The position numbers and the translations under genes are program-made. DNA of 64,000 nt from DASUPK01 sp963819715 (lineage in GTDB: Bacteria; Actinomycetota; Thermoleophilia; Solirubrobacterales; 70-9). The stretch's first letter is position 1; each line of letters opens with the position of its first letter. Under the pieces are notes generated by a model. That model was not told where the DNA came from. It searched no databases and saw nothing but the letters and a program-made list of their open reading frames with translations. The stretch spans positions 1,116,001 to 1,180,000 of the forward strand of contig CAWFXE010000002.1 of the NCBI GenBank assembly GCA_963819715.1, given 5' to 3'. This document shows, piece by piece, positions 16,812-25,167 of the stretch.

Positions 16812-17839
16812 TGGCCGACGGAGGTCTCGACGGTCTCTACGGTCAGCCGCCGCGGCGGTTGGCGGTCGCCGCGCTCGTAGTTCGACGGCGGAACGCCGGC
16901 CTCGAGCTCGAGGCGCCTGACCCGCTCGTAGACGCGCTGCTGGATCGCCCGCTGCCCTGCGAGGGCGTCGCCGATGATCCCTAGGGCGAACATTTGGACC
17001 GCCGCCAGCATCAGGACGGCGCCGAAGATCAGGGACTGGATGTGACCGCTGCGATCCCCGTTGACGATCCAGTCGAACAGCCACGGCGACCAAGCCGCAA
17101 GAGCCAGGACCCCGAAGATGACCGTGAGCAACGTGAACACGCGGAGCGGCTCGTACAGCGTGTAGGCGCGGAAGATCGCGTAGGCGTTGCGCCGCACGTA
17201 CGCGGAGGTCGAGCCGGCGAGGCGGGATTCGCGCTCGGTCTCGTTCGGCGAGATCGCCACGTCCTCGATTGCCACGGACATCCTGCCCGCCTGGATCAGG
17301 CTCTCGAGCGTGTACGTGTACCGGGAGACGACGATCAGCTGGAGGGCCGCCTCCCGGTTGTAGGCGCGGAAGCCGGAGGTCGTGTCGAGCACCCGCGTCC
17401 CCGACGCGCGCCGGACCACCCAGCTGCCGAGCTTCTGCAGCAGCTTCTTCGTGGGGGAGAAGTGATCGACCGTCTGCACCTGGCGGTCGCCGACCACCAT
17501 GTCGGCGCGGTGGGCCGTGATCGGCTCGATCAGGCGCGGGATGTCGGAGGCGCTGTACTGGCCGTCGGCATCGGTGTTGACGATCACGTCGGCGCCGAGC
17601 TTGAGCGCCGCGTCGAGCCCGGCCTGGAACGCGGTGGCGAGCCCGCGGTGGCTGGCCAGCCGGACCAGGTGGTCGACGCCGAGCCGGCGCGCCACCTCCG
17701 TCGTGCCGTCGGTGGAGCCGTCGTCGATCACCAGCCACTCGACCTGGTCGAAGCCGGGCACCTCGCGCGGCAGCTCCGAAAGCACCTGCGGGAGCGATTC
17801 CTCCTCGTTCAAACAGGGGATCTGGATGACGAGCTTCAC
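16808..17839 (-). CDS. Family 2 glycosyltransferase (polyprenyl-phosphate sugar type)
   Basis: This 343-residue enzyme has a GT-A domain and two C-terminal membrane helices (about residues 225-245 and 265-290). Motifs are PCLNEEESLP near 8-17, VIDDGSTDGT at 37-46 and NTDADGQYS at 88-96, as in dolichol-phosphate mannosyltransferase/GtrB-like enzymes that load a sugar onto a polyprenyl phosphate on the cytoplasmic face. The GTG at 17839 is the only start that gives the usual short lead into the first strand. It is the first gene of the operon and is divergent from the GH5 gene, 27 bases away. Confidence 0.88.
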   Translation of the reverse strand: MKLVIQIPCLNEEESLPQVLSELPREVPGFDQVEWLVIDDGSTDGTTEVARRLGVDHLVRLASHRGLATAFQAGLDAALKLGADVIVNTDADGQYSASDIPRLIEPITAHRADMVVGDRQVQTVDHFSPTKKLLQKLGSWVVRRASGTRVLDTTSGFRAYNREAALQLIVVSRYTYTLESLIQAGRMSVAIEDVAISPNETERESRLAGSTSAYVRRNAYAIFRAYTLYEPLRVFTLLTVIFGVLALAAWSPWLFDWIVNGDRSGHIQSLIFGAVLMLAAVQMFALGIIGDALAGQRAIQQRVYERVRRLELEAGVPPSNYERGDRQPPRRLTVETVETSVGQ

Positions 17840-17866
17840 CCGGCTGATCGTAGGGTTTGTTCGGAG

Positions 17867-18934
17867 ATGACGCGGTTCCTCCGTATCGCCGTGCTCGCGC
17901 TGTGCCTGGGCGCCATTTGGTCGTCTCCGGCGATGGGTTTGAGCGTGTCCGGGAACCACCTGCTCGACGCCTCGGGGCAGCCGATCCGCCTGCTCGGAGT
18001 GAGCCGCAGCGGCTCCGAATACGCCTGCGCAGAGGGCTTCGGCTTCTTCGACGGGCCGACGAGCGCGCGCAGCATCCGCGCGATGAAGAGGTGGGGGATC
18101 AACGCGGTGCGCCTGCCGCTCAATCCCGACTGCTGGCTTGGGATCGATGGCGTGAAGCCGACCCTCGGGGGTGAGTCCTACCGGGCCGCGATTGACGGCT
18201 TCGTCGCCCGCCTGAACGCGGCCGGCCTCTACGTGGTGATCGACGAGCACGTCGCGGCGCCCGCGGGCCAGAAGGCGCTGGGGATCATCCCGATGCCGGA
18301 CGCGGAATCCTCACCGGCGTTCTGGACCTCGGTCGCTACCCATTTCGCGGCGAACCGCTCGCTCGTCTTCGACCTCTACAACGAGCCCCACGACGTCGAC
18401 TGGGATTGCTGGTTGGCCGGTTGTGCGATTCCCGCCGGCGGGCGGTTCAGCGAGCGCCACGGCGCGTACGTCGCCGCGGGGATGCAGCAGCTGGTGGACG
18501 CCGTGCGCTCAACCGGCGCGACGCAGCCGCTGATGCTCGGCGGGGTGGACTACGCGCGGGATCTCTCGGGCTGGCTCGCGCACGAACCCGTCGATCCGCT
18601 CGGGCAGCTGGTCGCCTCCGAGCACAACTACGGCCACCATCTGGCGCCGTGCCTGCGCCGATGCAAGGGCGCGATCGACGCGACGGCGGCCCAGGTGCCC
18701 GTGGTCGTCGGTGAGCTCGGGCAGACCGATTGCCGTCACGACTACATCGACAAGTGGATGCGCTGGGCGGACCGACTCGGCATCTCCTACATCGGCTGGG
18801 CCTGGGACGCCAAGGGCGGCTGGACCTGCCACGCCGGACCAAGCTTGATCGAGAACTACCGCGGCAAGCCGACGGGCTTCGGGATCGGGTTCCGGGACCA
18901 CCTGCTCAAGCTGAGGCGCCATGCTCGCCGTTGA
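17867..18934 (+). CDS. Exported glycoside hydrolase family 5 (cellulase-like)
   Basis: The 355-residue protein has a signal peptide ending near ASP/AMG (residues 20-24) and a GH5 (beta/alpha)8 barrel. Visible sites are GVSRSGSE near 44-51, INAVRLPL near 78-85, YNEP with acid/base Glu173, SEHNYG with His253, and the nucleophile Glu283 in VVVGELGQ. Family 5 cleaves beta-1,4-glucans, mannans and related glycans with retention; the exact substrate is not readable. It lies between a glycosyltransferase operon and an alpha/beta hydrolase. The stop overlaps the start of the next gene by 14 bases. Confidence 0.88.
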   Translation: MTRFLRIAVLALCLGAIWSSPAMGLSVSGNHLLDASGQPIRLLGVSRSGSEYACAEGFGFFDGPTSARSIRAMKRWGINAVRLPLNPDCWLGIDGVKPTLGGESYRAAIDGFVARLNAAGLYVVIDEHVAAPAGQKALGIIPMPDAESSPAFWTSVATHFAANRSLVFDLYNEPHDVDWDCWLAGCAIPAGGRFSERHGAYVAAGMQQLVDAVRSTGATQPLMLGGVDYARDLSGWLAHEPVDPLGQLVASEHNYGHHLAPCLRRCKGAIDATAAQVPVVVGELGQTDCRHDYIDKWMRWADRLGISYIGWAWDAKGGWTCHAGPSLIENYRGKPTGFGIGFRDHLLKLRRHARR

Positions 18935-19664
18935 GCGGCTGGGCGAGGGTCCACCCGTCCTCTTCATCCACGGGGACATCGTCGGACCCGAGCTGACCTG
19001 GCGGAAGCAGCGCGAGCTCGCCGAGCGCTGGAGCCTCGCGATCCCCAGCCGGCCGGGATTCGGCGAGACGCCGTCGATCGAGCGGAACGACTTCGAGGTG
19101 GAGGCCCCGATGTTCGCCGAGCTGCTCGGGGACGGAGCGCACCTCGTCGGCCACTCCTATGGCGGCGTGATCGCCCTGCTCGTGGCGGCGCTGCGGCCGG
19201 AGGCCGTGCGGTCCCTGACGGTCTCGGAGCCGGGCTGCCTGCGGGTCGCGGCGGGCGATCCGGCGGTCGACGAGATGATCTCCAACGGGGAGCTGCTTTT
19301 CGCCCACGCCCCGGACATACCGTCGGAGGAATTCCTGCGGATGTTCCGCGGCGGGGCCGGCTCGGCGTACGGGACGCCGGAGGATCTGCCTGAGGAGCTG
19401 CTGCACGGAGTCGAGCTGCTGAAGCGCGAGAGGCCCTCCTGGGAGGCGGACATCCCGCTGGAGACCCTCGCCGCCGCGGCCTTTCCGGCGCTGATCCTCT
19501 CGGGCGGTCACTCGCCGGCCTTCGAGGCGGTCTCCGACGCGCTGGCCGATGCCCTCTCGGCCGAGCGGGAGATGATTCGCGGGCGCGGACACACCGTGCC
19601 CTCGACCGGCGCTCCCTACAACGACCGCCTCGAGGCGTTCATGCGCGCCGCGGAGCCCGCCTAG
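18921..19664 (+). CDS. Alpha/beta hydrolase
   Basis: The 247-residue protein has the fold landmarks FIHGD near residues 15-19 (oxyanion region), the nucleophile elbow GHSYGG near 75-80, a late strand ALILSGG near 190 with the acid position, and GRGHTVP near 220 with the catalytic His. No signal peptide is seen, so it is cytoplasmic. The substrate is unknown. It overlaps the GH5 gene by 14 bases, which suggests one transcript. Confidence 0.85.
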   Translation: MLAVERLGEGPPVLFIHGDIVGPELTWRKQRELAERWSLAIPSRPGFGETPSIERNDFEVEAPMFAELLGDGAHLVGHSYGGVIALLVAALRPEAVRSLTVSEPGCLRVAAGDPAVDEMISNGELLFAHAPDIPSEEFLRMFRGGAGSAYGTPEDLPEELLHGVELLKRERPSWEADIPLETLAAAAFPALILSGGHSPAFEAVSDALADALSAEREMIRGRGHTVPSTGAPYNDRLEAFMRAAEPA

Positions 19665-19955
19665 CCGCGCATTGCTTTACGGAATTGACACTCCGCGGGA
19701 CCACCTCCTTAACCGGTCGGCGCCCGCGGATTCCTAGATTGACTTCGAGCTGCGAACCGCACCGGCTCTCTCGATACCTGCGCCCTGGCGGGCTGACGGG
19801 TTCACAGCGGGGCCCGGGCTCCTCGCCCGGGCCCCGCCCTCTCCTTCGGGCCACGGACTGAAGATGGGCGATTTCTGCGGATGCGCCCGGTATTTCCATG
19901 TCCTACTGTCAGCCGGTCCGGTTCTCGACTCGACCTCGCAGTCAGCAGGTGCTTG
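19665..19955 (+). other. Non-coding interval upstream of the diguanylate cyclase gene
   Basis: These 291 bases hold no convincing gene. They contain a TTGACA hexamer at 19685-19690 that could be a -35 element (no matching -10 at the standard spacing is obvious), and a perfect 12-base-pair hairpin at 19808-19836. The frame of the downstream gene is open back to 19881, but that stretch has no protein-like features. Confidence 0.4.
19808..19836 (+). terminator. Perfect GC-rich hairpin, probable terminator or structured leader
   Basis: CGGGGCCCGGGC at 19808-19819 pairs fully with GCCCGGGCCCCG at 19825-19836 around a 5-base TCCTC loop. There is no T run after it, so if it terminates the GH5-hydrolase transcript it would do so without the usual U tract. 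It lies 120 bases before the GGDEF gene start and could also be part of that gene's 5' leader. Confidence 0.5.
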
Positions 19956-20978
19956 ATGGACGCTCCGCCACCCTTCAGTCGGAGGCAGCGCAAGAGGGTT
20001 CTGCGCTTCGCGATCCTCGGCAACGGCCTGCCACTCGCGGTCGCGACGGCAACCAATTTCTCGTCTCACCACACGGTGTTCTTCATCGGCGCGGTGGGCG
20101 CCCTGCTCGCCCCGATCGGGGTGACGGTGTTCTCGCGCGAGCGCAGCCCGATCGGGTTCTACGCCGCCGCCCTCGGCGGATTGCCGGCACTGACGATGAT
20201 GCAGGCCTACAGCGGCGGGGTGGCCTCCGGCTACTCCGTCCTGATGATGATGGCCATGATCTGGTTCGGGATCCAGACGAGCGATCGCGAGCTGGGCGCG
20301 GGATTGGGGATTCTGGCCGCCTGCTGCTACCTGCCGATGTTGATCTTCGGCCCGCCTGCGTATCCGGTGAGCTGGGGGAACGCGACACTCCTCATGCTCG
20401 TGGGTGCGACCGTTGCTCTCACCCTGCGCGCGTTGACCCGCGAGACCCAGAAGCTCAGCGAGCGGCTGCTCCGGGATGCCACGGTCGATGATCTGACCGG
20501 CCTGCTCAACCGCCGGGGATGGCGGATGACCGCCGAACGTGAGCTCGCCCGCGCCACCCGGGAGGGGACCCAGGTGGGCCTGCTGCTCCTTGACCTTGAT
20601 GGCCTGAAGGAGATCAACGACACGCGCGGCCACGACGAGGGTGACCGCGTCCTCGTCGAGACTGCCGACCGGATGCGGACGGCGCTCCGAGCCGGGGACG
20701 TGCTGGCAAGGCTGGGCGGAGATGAGTTCGGCGCGCTGCTGATGGACACCTCCGATGGCCAGGCCCAGGCGGCCGTCGACCGGCTCAAGCAGATCACGCC
20801 GGAGCTCGGCAGCTTCTCCGCCGGTATTGCAGCTTGGGAGGGCACTCAATCGCTCGACGAGCTGCTGCGGCGCGCGGACGTCGCGCTCTACACCGCGAAG
20901 AAGACCGACGGGGGAAGTCGGGTGGAGACCGCTCCGCCGACGCTCGAGCCCTCGGAGGCGCTCCAGGCCTCGGACTGA
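19956..20978 (+). CDS. Membrane-bound diguanylate cyclase (GGDEF)
   Basis: The 340-residue protein has an N-terminal membrane region of about six helices (residues 17-160) and a C-terminal GGDEF domain (about 172-330) that makes cyclic di-GMP from two GTP. The active site GGDEF is at 254-258, preceded by RAGD at 245-248, which sits at the correct distance to be the RxxD product-inhibition site. The Mg site LDLDGLKEIND is near 212-222. The ATG at 19956 is chosen because the residues upstream are not protein-like. The stop overlaps the next start as TGATG. It could control the nearby envelope glycan genes, which is inference. Confidence 0.92.
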   Translation: MDAPPPFSRRQRKRVLRFAILGNGLPLAVATATNFSSHHTVFFIGAVGALLAPIGVTVFSRERSPIGFYAAALGGLPALTMMQAYSGGVASGYSVLMMMAMIWFGIQTSDRELGAGLGILAACCYLPMLIFGPPAYPVSWGNATLLMLVGATVALTLRALTRETQKLSERLLRDATVDDLTGLLNRRGWRMTAERELARATREGTQVGLLLLDLDGLKEINDTRGHDEGDRVLVETADRMRTALRAGDVLARLGGDEFGALLMDTSDGQAQAAVDRLKQITPELGSFSAGIAAWEGTQSLDELLRRADVALYTAKKTDGGSRVETAPPTLEPSEALQASD

Positions 20979-21580
20979 TGGGGGGAATGCGCTCGTTCGA
21001 TGCGCAGCGCGTGGGCGAGCTCGAGTGCGATGCCTGGGTGACCTACTACCGGCACGAGTGGAGCCGGTTCCTGCGAGCCGCGTTCGCTCTCACTCGAGAG
21101 AGCTTCGGGCTCTCCTGGCCGAACTCCCTGCGTGGCGGCTGGTGGATTCTGCGCGCCAACCAGCTCTGGGCGCCCGTTCCCGACAACGACCTGGATGGCG
21201 CGCGACGGAACATGGAGCGCTTCTACCGGATGGTTGCCGCCGCGGAGGGAGAGGACTTCGACCCGGCCGAGGCCGCGCGGCGCGAGGTTGAGTGGTGGCG
21301 CGCCCACCGCGAGCTCCAGTACGCCCATGGCGGGGCCGACGAGAGCCCCCTGGTCGACGCGCTGGCCGGGCTCTACTCCTACGTCTACTCGGTCCCGGAG
21401 GAGTCCGTCGCGTTGGCGGCGCACGAGCGCGCCCGCGCGATGGTCCACTCCGACCACTGGGTAGACGAGGGCTGCGATCGGGAGAGCCCGCTGATAGCCG
21501 AGGAGCGGGAGGCCCTGGTTCGCTCCTACGAGTCCTTGCTCGCGGCGGTGCGGACCGACGAGGCGATAAGTCGCGAGTAG
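20978..21580 (+). CDS. Conserved-looking protein of unknown function, coupled to the diguanylate cyclase
   Basis: The 200-residue product starts MGGMRSFDAQRVGELECDAW and is rich in Trp, Tyr, Arg and Glu, with no signal peptide and no clear membrane segment beyond a weak central one. It looks like a soluble helical protein. I recall similar sequences as uncharacterised proteins of Thermoleophilia but know no function. The start at 20978 shares bases with the cyclase stop (TGATG); an ATG at 20987 is also possible. The last 55 bases overlap the convergent acyltransferase gene. Confidence 0.65.
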   Translation: MGGMRSFDAQRVGELECDAWVTYYRHEWSRFLRAAFALTRESFGLSWPNSLRGGWWILRANQLWAPVPDNDLDGARRNMERFYRMVAAAEGEDFDPAEAARREVEWWRAHRELQYAHGGADESPLVDALAGLYSYVYSVPEESVALAAHERARAMVHSDHWVDEGCDRESPLIAEEREALVRSYESLLAAVRTDEAISRE

Positions 21581-23313
21581 AGGCCGATTCCCTTCTCGGT
21601 CAGGTGGATGCCGTCGGTGGTGATGCCACCATGCGAGGAAGCGACCGCGTGCCAGTCGACGAGCTCCGCCTGTCCCCAGTCCCGGGCCGCATCGGAGAGG
21701 ACCGAGTTGACCTCGCCCTGCCAGCTCCGCGGCACCTCCACGTTGACAAGGAAGACGTGCGGGACCCCGCGCAGGGCGTCGTGGAGCTTGGTCAGGTCGT
21801 CTGAGTACACCGGCCCGTTGTTGCCGAGTTGCAGGACCACGTAGTCAGGGAGCTTCCCGCCCTGCCCGTAATCGTGGAGCAGGTCGATGATCTCATCGGG
21901 CTGGCGGCCGACTGCGGCGTTCAGGGTGAGCCCGCCGCCCAGCAGTCGCGCCAGGCCCGAGCGGGCGTCGACCATCACCGAGTCCCCGAGCGCGAGCACC
22001 GGCAGCGGTTGCTTGCCGGTGTGCTTGGCGGGCAGGGGCGAGGGAACCTTCGCCGAACGGCCGTCCGATGGCGAGATCGAGACCGCCTTCGGCGTGATCT
22101 GAGCTGAGGCGACCTGCAGCTGGCCGTGGTGGCCCCGCGGGACGATCCCGCTCCAGCCCACGACCAGCACCACAGCGGTGACCCCGACCGCGATCCCGAC
22201 CCGGCCGATGCGCAGCCAGTCCGGGCGTTGCCAGTTGGTGGAGCGGCGGAACGGCTGCTCCACGTAGCGGTAGGACAGATCAGCGAGCGCCAGCGTCAGG
22301 CCGAGCTGGAGCGCGAACAGGACGGGCCCGTGCAGCGGCACGTCGATCCCCGGCCGGGTCAGCTCCAGAACCGGCCAGTGCCAGAGATAGAAGCTGTAGC
22401 TCCGCAGCCCGAGCCAGCGCATCCCCGGATTCCCGAGCGTGCGGCCGATGGACGCGGCGGGGTGCGCGAGCGCGGCGATCAGCATGGCGGTCCAGATAGA
22501 GAGCAGCAGGAAGCCGCCGTGGTAGAGCCCGATGTCGTAGTCGTGGATCGTCATGAAGGTGAGCACGACCATCGACAGGCCGACAGCTCCCATCACGTTC
22601 AGGGCGACGGGCGCCAGCGACCCGGTCGTCGGCTTCAACCGCTCCGGGTGCCAGAAGAAGGCCAGCGCCACGCCGATCAGCAGCGGCGTCGCCCGCGTGT
22701 CGGTCCCGTAGAAGACGCGGTTCGGGTTCCCGGGGTCGAAGAGGATCGCCATCAGCAGGCTCGAGGCGATCGCACCGGCGATCACCCCGATCACCAGGCG
22801 CTTGTGCCCGAACCGCGTCATGCACGCTGCGAACACGAGCGGCCAGAGCAGGTAGAACTGCTCCTCGACTGCCAGCGACCAGAGGTGCCGGAAGAGCGAC
22901 GGCCGCGCGAACTCCTCGAAGTAGGACTGGTGGCTGAGGATCAGATCCCAGTTCGTCACGTAGGCCATGGACGCCAGCGCCTGCCCGCGCAGCGTCGAGA
23001 TCTGCCCGAAGTCGAAGAACGCGCCGGCCACCATGACCACTGCGATCAGCACCCCGACCGCCGGCAGCAGCCGCCGGGCCCGTCGCAGCCAGAAGGCGAC
23101 CAGATCGACGCGCCCCTCCTTGCGGAACTCGCTGAGCAGCAGCGAGGTGATCAGGTAGCCGCTGATGACGAAGAAGACATCGACGCCGAGGAACCCGCCC
23201 GGAAGCCAGCCCTCGCCGTTGTGGAAGTGGTAGACGAAGACCGCGAGCACCGCGATGGCCCTCAGGCCATCCAGGCCGGGCATGTAGGGCAGGCGCTTGC
23301 TGCTGGGTGTCAC
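21526..23313 (-). CDS. OafA/YrhL-type acyltransferase with C-terminal SGNH domain
   Basis: The 595-residue protein joins a 10-11 helix acyltransferase-3 domain (residues about 10-370) to an external SGNH esterase-like domain (about 430-595). The first domain opens PGLDGLRAIAVLAV and has the catalytic His in VYHFHN, then FLGVDVFFVISGYLI. The second has LALGDSVM (block I Ser), QLGNNG (block III Asn) and TDGIHLT (block V Asp/His). Such proteins O-acetylate cell-surface glycans or peptidoglycan using cytoplasmic acyl-CoA. It starts with GTG at 23313; an ATG at 23283 is an alternative. It lies next to the glycan genes, supporting a role in decorating that polymer. Confidence 0.9.
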   Translation of the reverse strand: MTPSSKRLPYMPGLDGLRAIAVLAVFVYHFHNGEGWLPGGFLGVDVFFVISGYLITSLLLSEFRKEGRVDLVAFWLRRARRLLPAVGVLIAVVMVAGAFFDFGQISTLRGQALASMAYVTNWDLILSHQSYFEEFARPSLFRHLWSLAVEEQFYLLWPLVFAACMTRFGHKRLVIGVIAGAIASSLLMAILFDPGNPNRVFYGTDTRATPLLIGVALAFFWHPERLKPTTGSLAPVALNVMGAVGLSMVVLTFMTIHDYDIGLYHGGFLLLSIWTAMLIAALAHPAASIGRTLGNPGMRWLGLRSYSFYLWHWPVLELTRPGIDVPLHGPVLFALQLGLTLALADLSYRYVEQPFRRSTNWQRPDWLRIGRVGIAVGVTAVVLVVGWSGIVPRGHHGQLQVASAQITPKAVSISPSDGRSAKVPSPLPAKHTGKQPLPVLALGDSVMVDARSGLARLLGGGLTLNAAVGRQPDEIIDLLHDYGQGGKLPDYVVLQLGNNGPVYSDDLTKLHDALRGVPHVFLVNVEVPRSWQGEVNSVLSDAARDWGQAELVDWHAVASSHGGITTDGIHLTEKGIGLYSRLIASSVRTAASKDS

Positions 23314-23386
23314 CGGGCTTCCTCCAGGCGAATGGAAGCACCAGGGGCCCGGCTTGACCAGCCCCGGCAGGGCACTTGCACCGAAG

Positions 23387-23460
<74 letters not shown>

Positions 23461-23482
23461 TCGGCGCCATTGAAGCACCGCA

Positions 23483-23839
23483 TCAGGTCAGCGGGACCTC
23501 CACCGCCGCGTTCAGGTTCGGGTAGTACTCCTTCACCTTGTCGGCGCCGTACTTGTCGCCGAAGACCTGGGCGACGTGGTCGACTGCACCGATGTCCTCG
23601 GTCGGTTCCGCCTCGCCCTGATACTCGGCGCCGTCGGCCCGCAGGCCAACGGTCGGCGTTTTCTCAATGTTCCGGTACCAACCGCTATCGGTGCCTCCTA
23701 CCGGGAGCAGGAGGACTTTGTCTCCCTCGATCACGAACCAGATCGGCCGCGTGCTCTCATTGCCGGAGCTGCGGCCGGTCACAGTGAGCTCCACCTCGCG
23801 GGCATCCTGCAGTGCGTTCTTCAGGTCTTCGCCAGCCAT
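23483..23839 (-). CDS. Small split-barrel flavin/F420-binding-like protein
   Basis: The 118-residue protein has the pattern of the pyridoxamine-oxidase/F420 split barrel: VTGRSSGNESTRPIWFV, DKVLLLPVGG, then GWYRNIEKTPTVGLRA, like the deazaflavin-dependent nitroreductase (DDN) group. Such proteins bind FMN or F420 and reduce quinones or other small molecules; others only bind heme or cofactor. The call rests on this pattern and is not certain. The ATG is at 23839. Confidence 0.6.
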   Translation of the reverse strand: MAGEDLKNALQDAREVELTVTGRSSGNESTRPIWFVIEGDKVLLLPVGGTDSGWYRNIEKTPTVGLRADGAEYQGEAEPTEDIGAVDHVAQVFGDKYGADKVKEYYPNLNAAVEVPLT

Positions 23840-23916
23840 ATCGCGTCCTCCTGTGAGCTATCTGGGCCTGATCCTAGTGTGCCGTAACGCCTGTCTCGTC
23901 CGGCGGACTGGCTGCA

Positions 23917-25137
23917 ATGCCTGCCTTCGACAACCTCCTGATAGTCGTCACGGTCGCCTTCGCGGCGCCGCTCGTACTCGGGTTCTTCCCGAGCGTGAAG
24001 CTGCCCTCGGTGGTGCTGGAGATCACCGCCGGGATCGTGATCGGCCCGTCGGTGCTCGGGATCGTGCACGTCGACGAGGCTGTGTCGGTGATGTCCCTGC
24101 TCGGGCTCGCGTTCCTGCTCTTCCTGGCCGGTCTGGAGATCGATTTCAGGAGGCTTCGCGGACCGGTGCTGCGCGTCACCGCGATGGCGTTCATCGTCTC
24201 GTTCGGGATCGCCCTGCTGGTCGCGCTGGGGCTCAAGGCGACGGGATTGATCGAGACGCCGCTGCTGATCGCGATCATCCTCTGCGCGACTTCACTCGGG
24301 GTGCTGATCCCGGTGCTGAAGGACTCCGGTGAAATCTCCTCGACCTTCGGCCAGCTGATTGTGGCGGCGGGGACGATCGCCGACTTCGGCGCGGTGATCC
24401 TGCTCTCGATCTTCTTCTCCGGGGAGGGAGGGATCGGCTCGACGCTGTTCCTGATCGGGAGCCTGGTGCTGCTCGCGGTCGTCGTCTTCATCGCCGTGAA
24501 GACGGCGGAGCGCTCCAGCCTCTTGCGCCAGGACCTGGTCCGCCTTCAGGACACGACCGCGCAGATCCGAGTCCGCGGCGCGGTGGTGCTGCTGGTCGGT
24601 TTCGCCGCGATCGCCGATTCGCTCGGTCTGGAGTCGATCCTGGGGGCGTTCATCGCCGGCGCGATCCTCTCCCTGCTCGACAAGGACGAGGCGATGACGC
24701 ATCCGGAGTTCCGCCGGAAGCTCGAGGCCGTGGGCTTCGGGATCTTCATCCCCGTCTTCTTCGTCACCAGCGGCGTCAACTACGACGTGAACGCGCTCTT
24801 CTCCAGCGCCTCCAACGTGCTCATGGTCCCGATCTTCCTTGCGGCGCTGGTCGCGGCCCGCGGTCTGCCGGCACTGATGTACCGCCGGATGCTGGATGGG
24901 CGAAAGATCGCCATCGCCGGCCTGATGCAGGCGACCTCGCTGCCGTTCATCGTCGCCGCCGTGGCGATCGGCGAGGACCTCGACCTGATCGATGCCGCGG
25001 AGGGGGCGGCGCTGATCGGCGCGGGCCTGCTCTCGGTGCTGCTCTTCCCGGTGATCGGCCTCGGGGTGTTGAAGGGCGCGAGCGGCAAGAAGCCCCCGTC
25101 GGACGCCGAGAAATCCGACATCTTGATGGCCATGTAG
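23917..25137 (+). CDS. Kef-type monovalent cation/proton antiporter (CPA2)
   Basis: The 406-residue protein has 11-13 membrane segments and the CPA2 pattern: SVVLEITAGIVIGPSVLG near residues 31-48, LLFLAGLEIDF near 66-76 (quoted core LAGLEID), and FVTSGVNYDVNALF near 275. These are the Na/H exchanger family helices. No RCK/TrkA-N regulatory domain follows, so it is a bare transport unit. It probably exchanges K or Na for protons. It stands alone between a divergent small protein and an exported peptidase. Confidence 0.88.
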   Translation: MPAFDNLLIVVTVAFAAPLVLGFFPSVKLPSVVLEITAGIVIGPSVLGIVHVDEAVSVMSLLGLAFLLFLAGLEIDFRRLRGPVLRVTAMAFIVSFGIALLVALGLKATGLIETPLLIAIILCATSLGVLIPVLKDSGEISSTFGQLIVAAGTIADFGAVILLSIFFSGEGGIGSTLFLIGSLVLLAVVVFIAVKTAERSSLLRQDLVRLQDTTAQIRVRGAVVLLVGFAAIADSLGLESILGAFIAGAILSLLDKDEAMTHPEFRRKLEAVGFGIFIPVFFVTSGVNYDVNALFSSASNVLMVPIFLAALVAARGLPALMYRRMLDGRKIAIAGLMQATSLPFIVAAVAIGEDLDLIDAAEGAALIGAGLLSVLLFPVIGLGVLKGASGKKPPSDAEKSDILMAM

Positions 25138-25167
25138 CACCGGCTGGGGCTCGTCTAGGCTCAAGCG

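Noticed and set aside
19685..19690. TTGACA as a firm promoter for the diguanylate cyclase
   Set aside because: No convincing -10 element at 16-18 bases; kept only as a remark in the interval entry.
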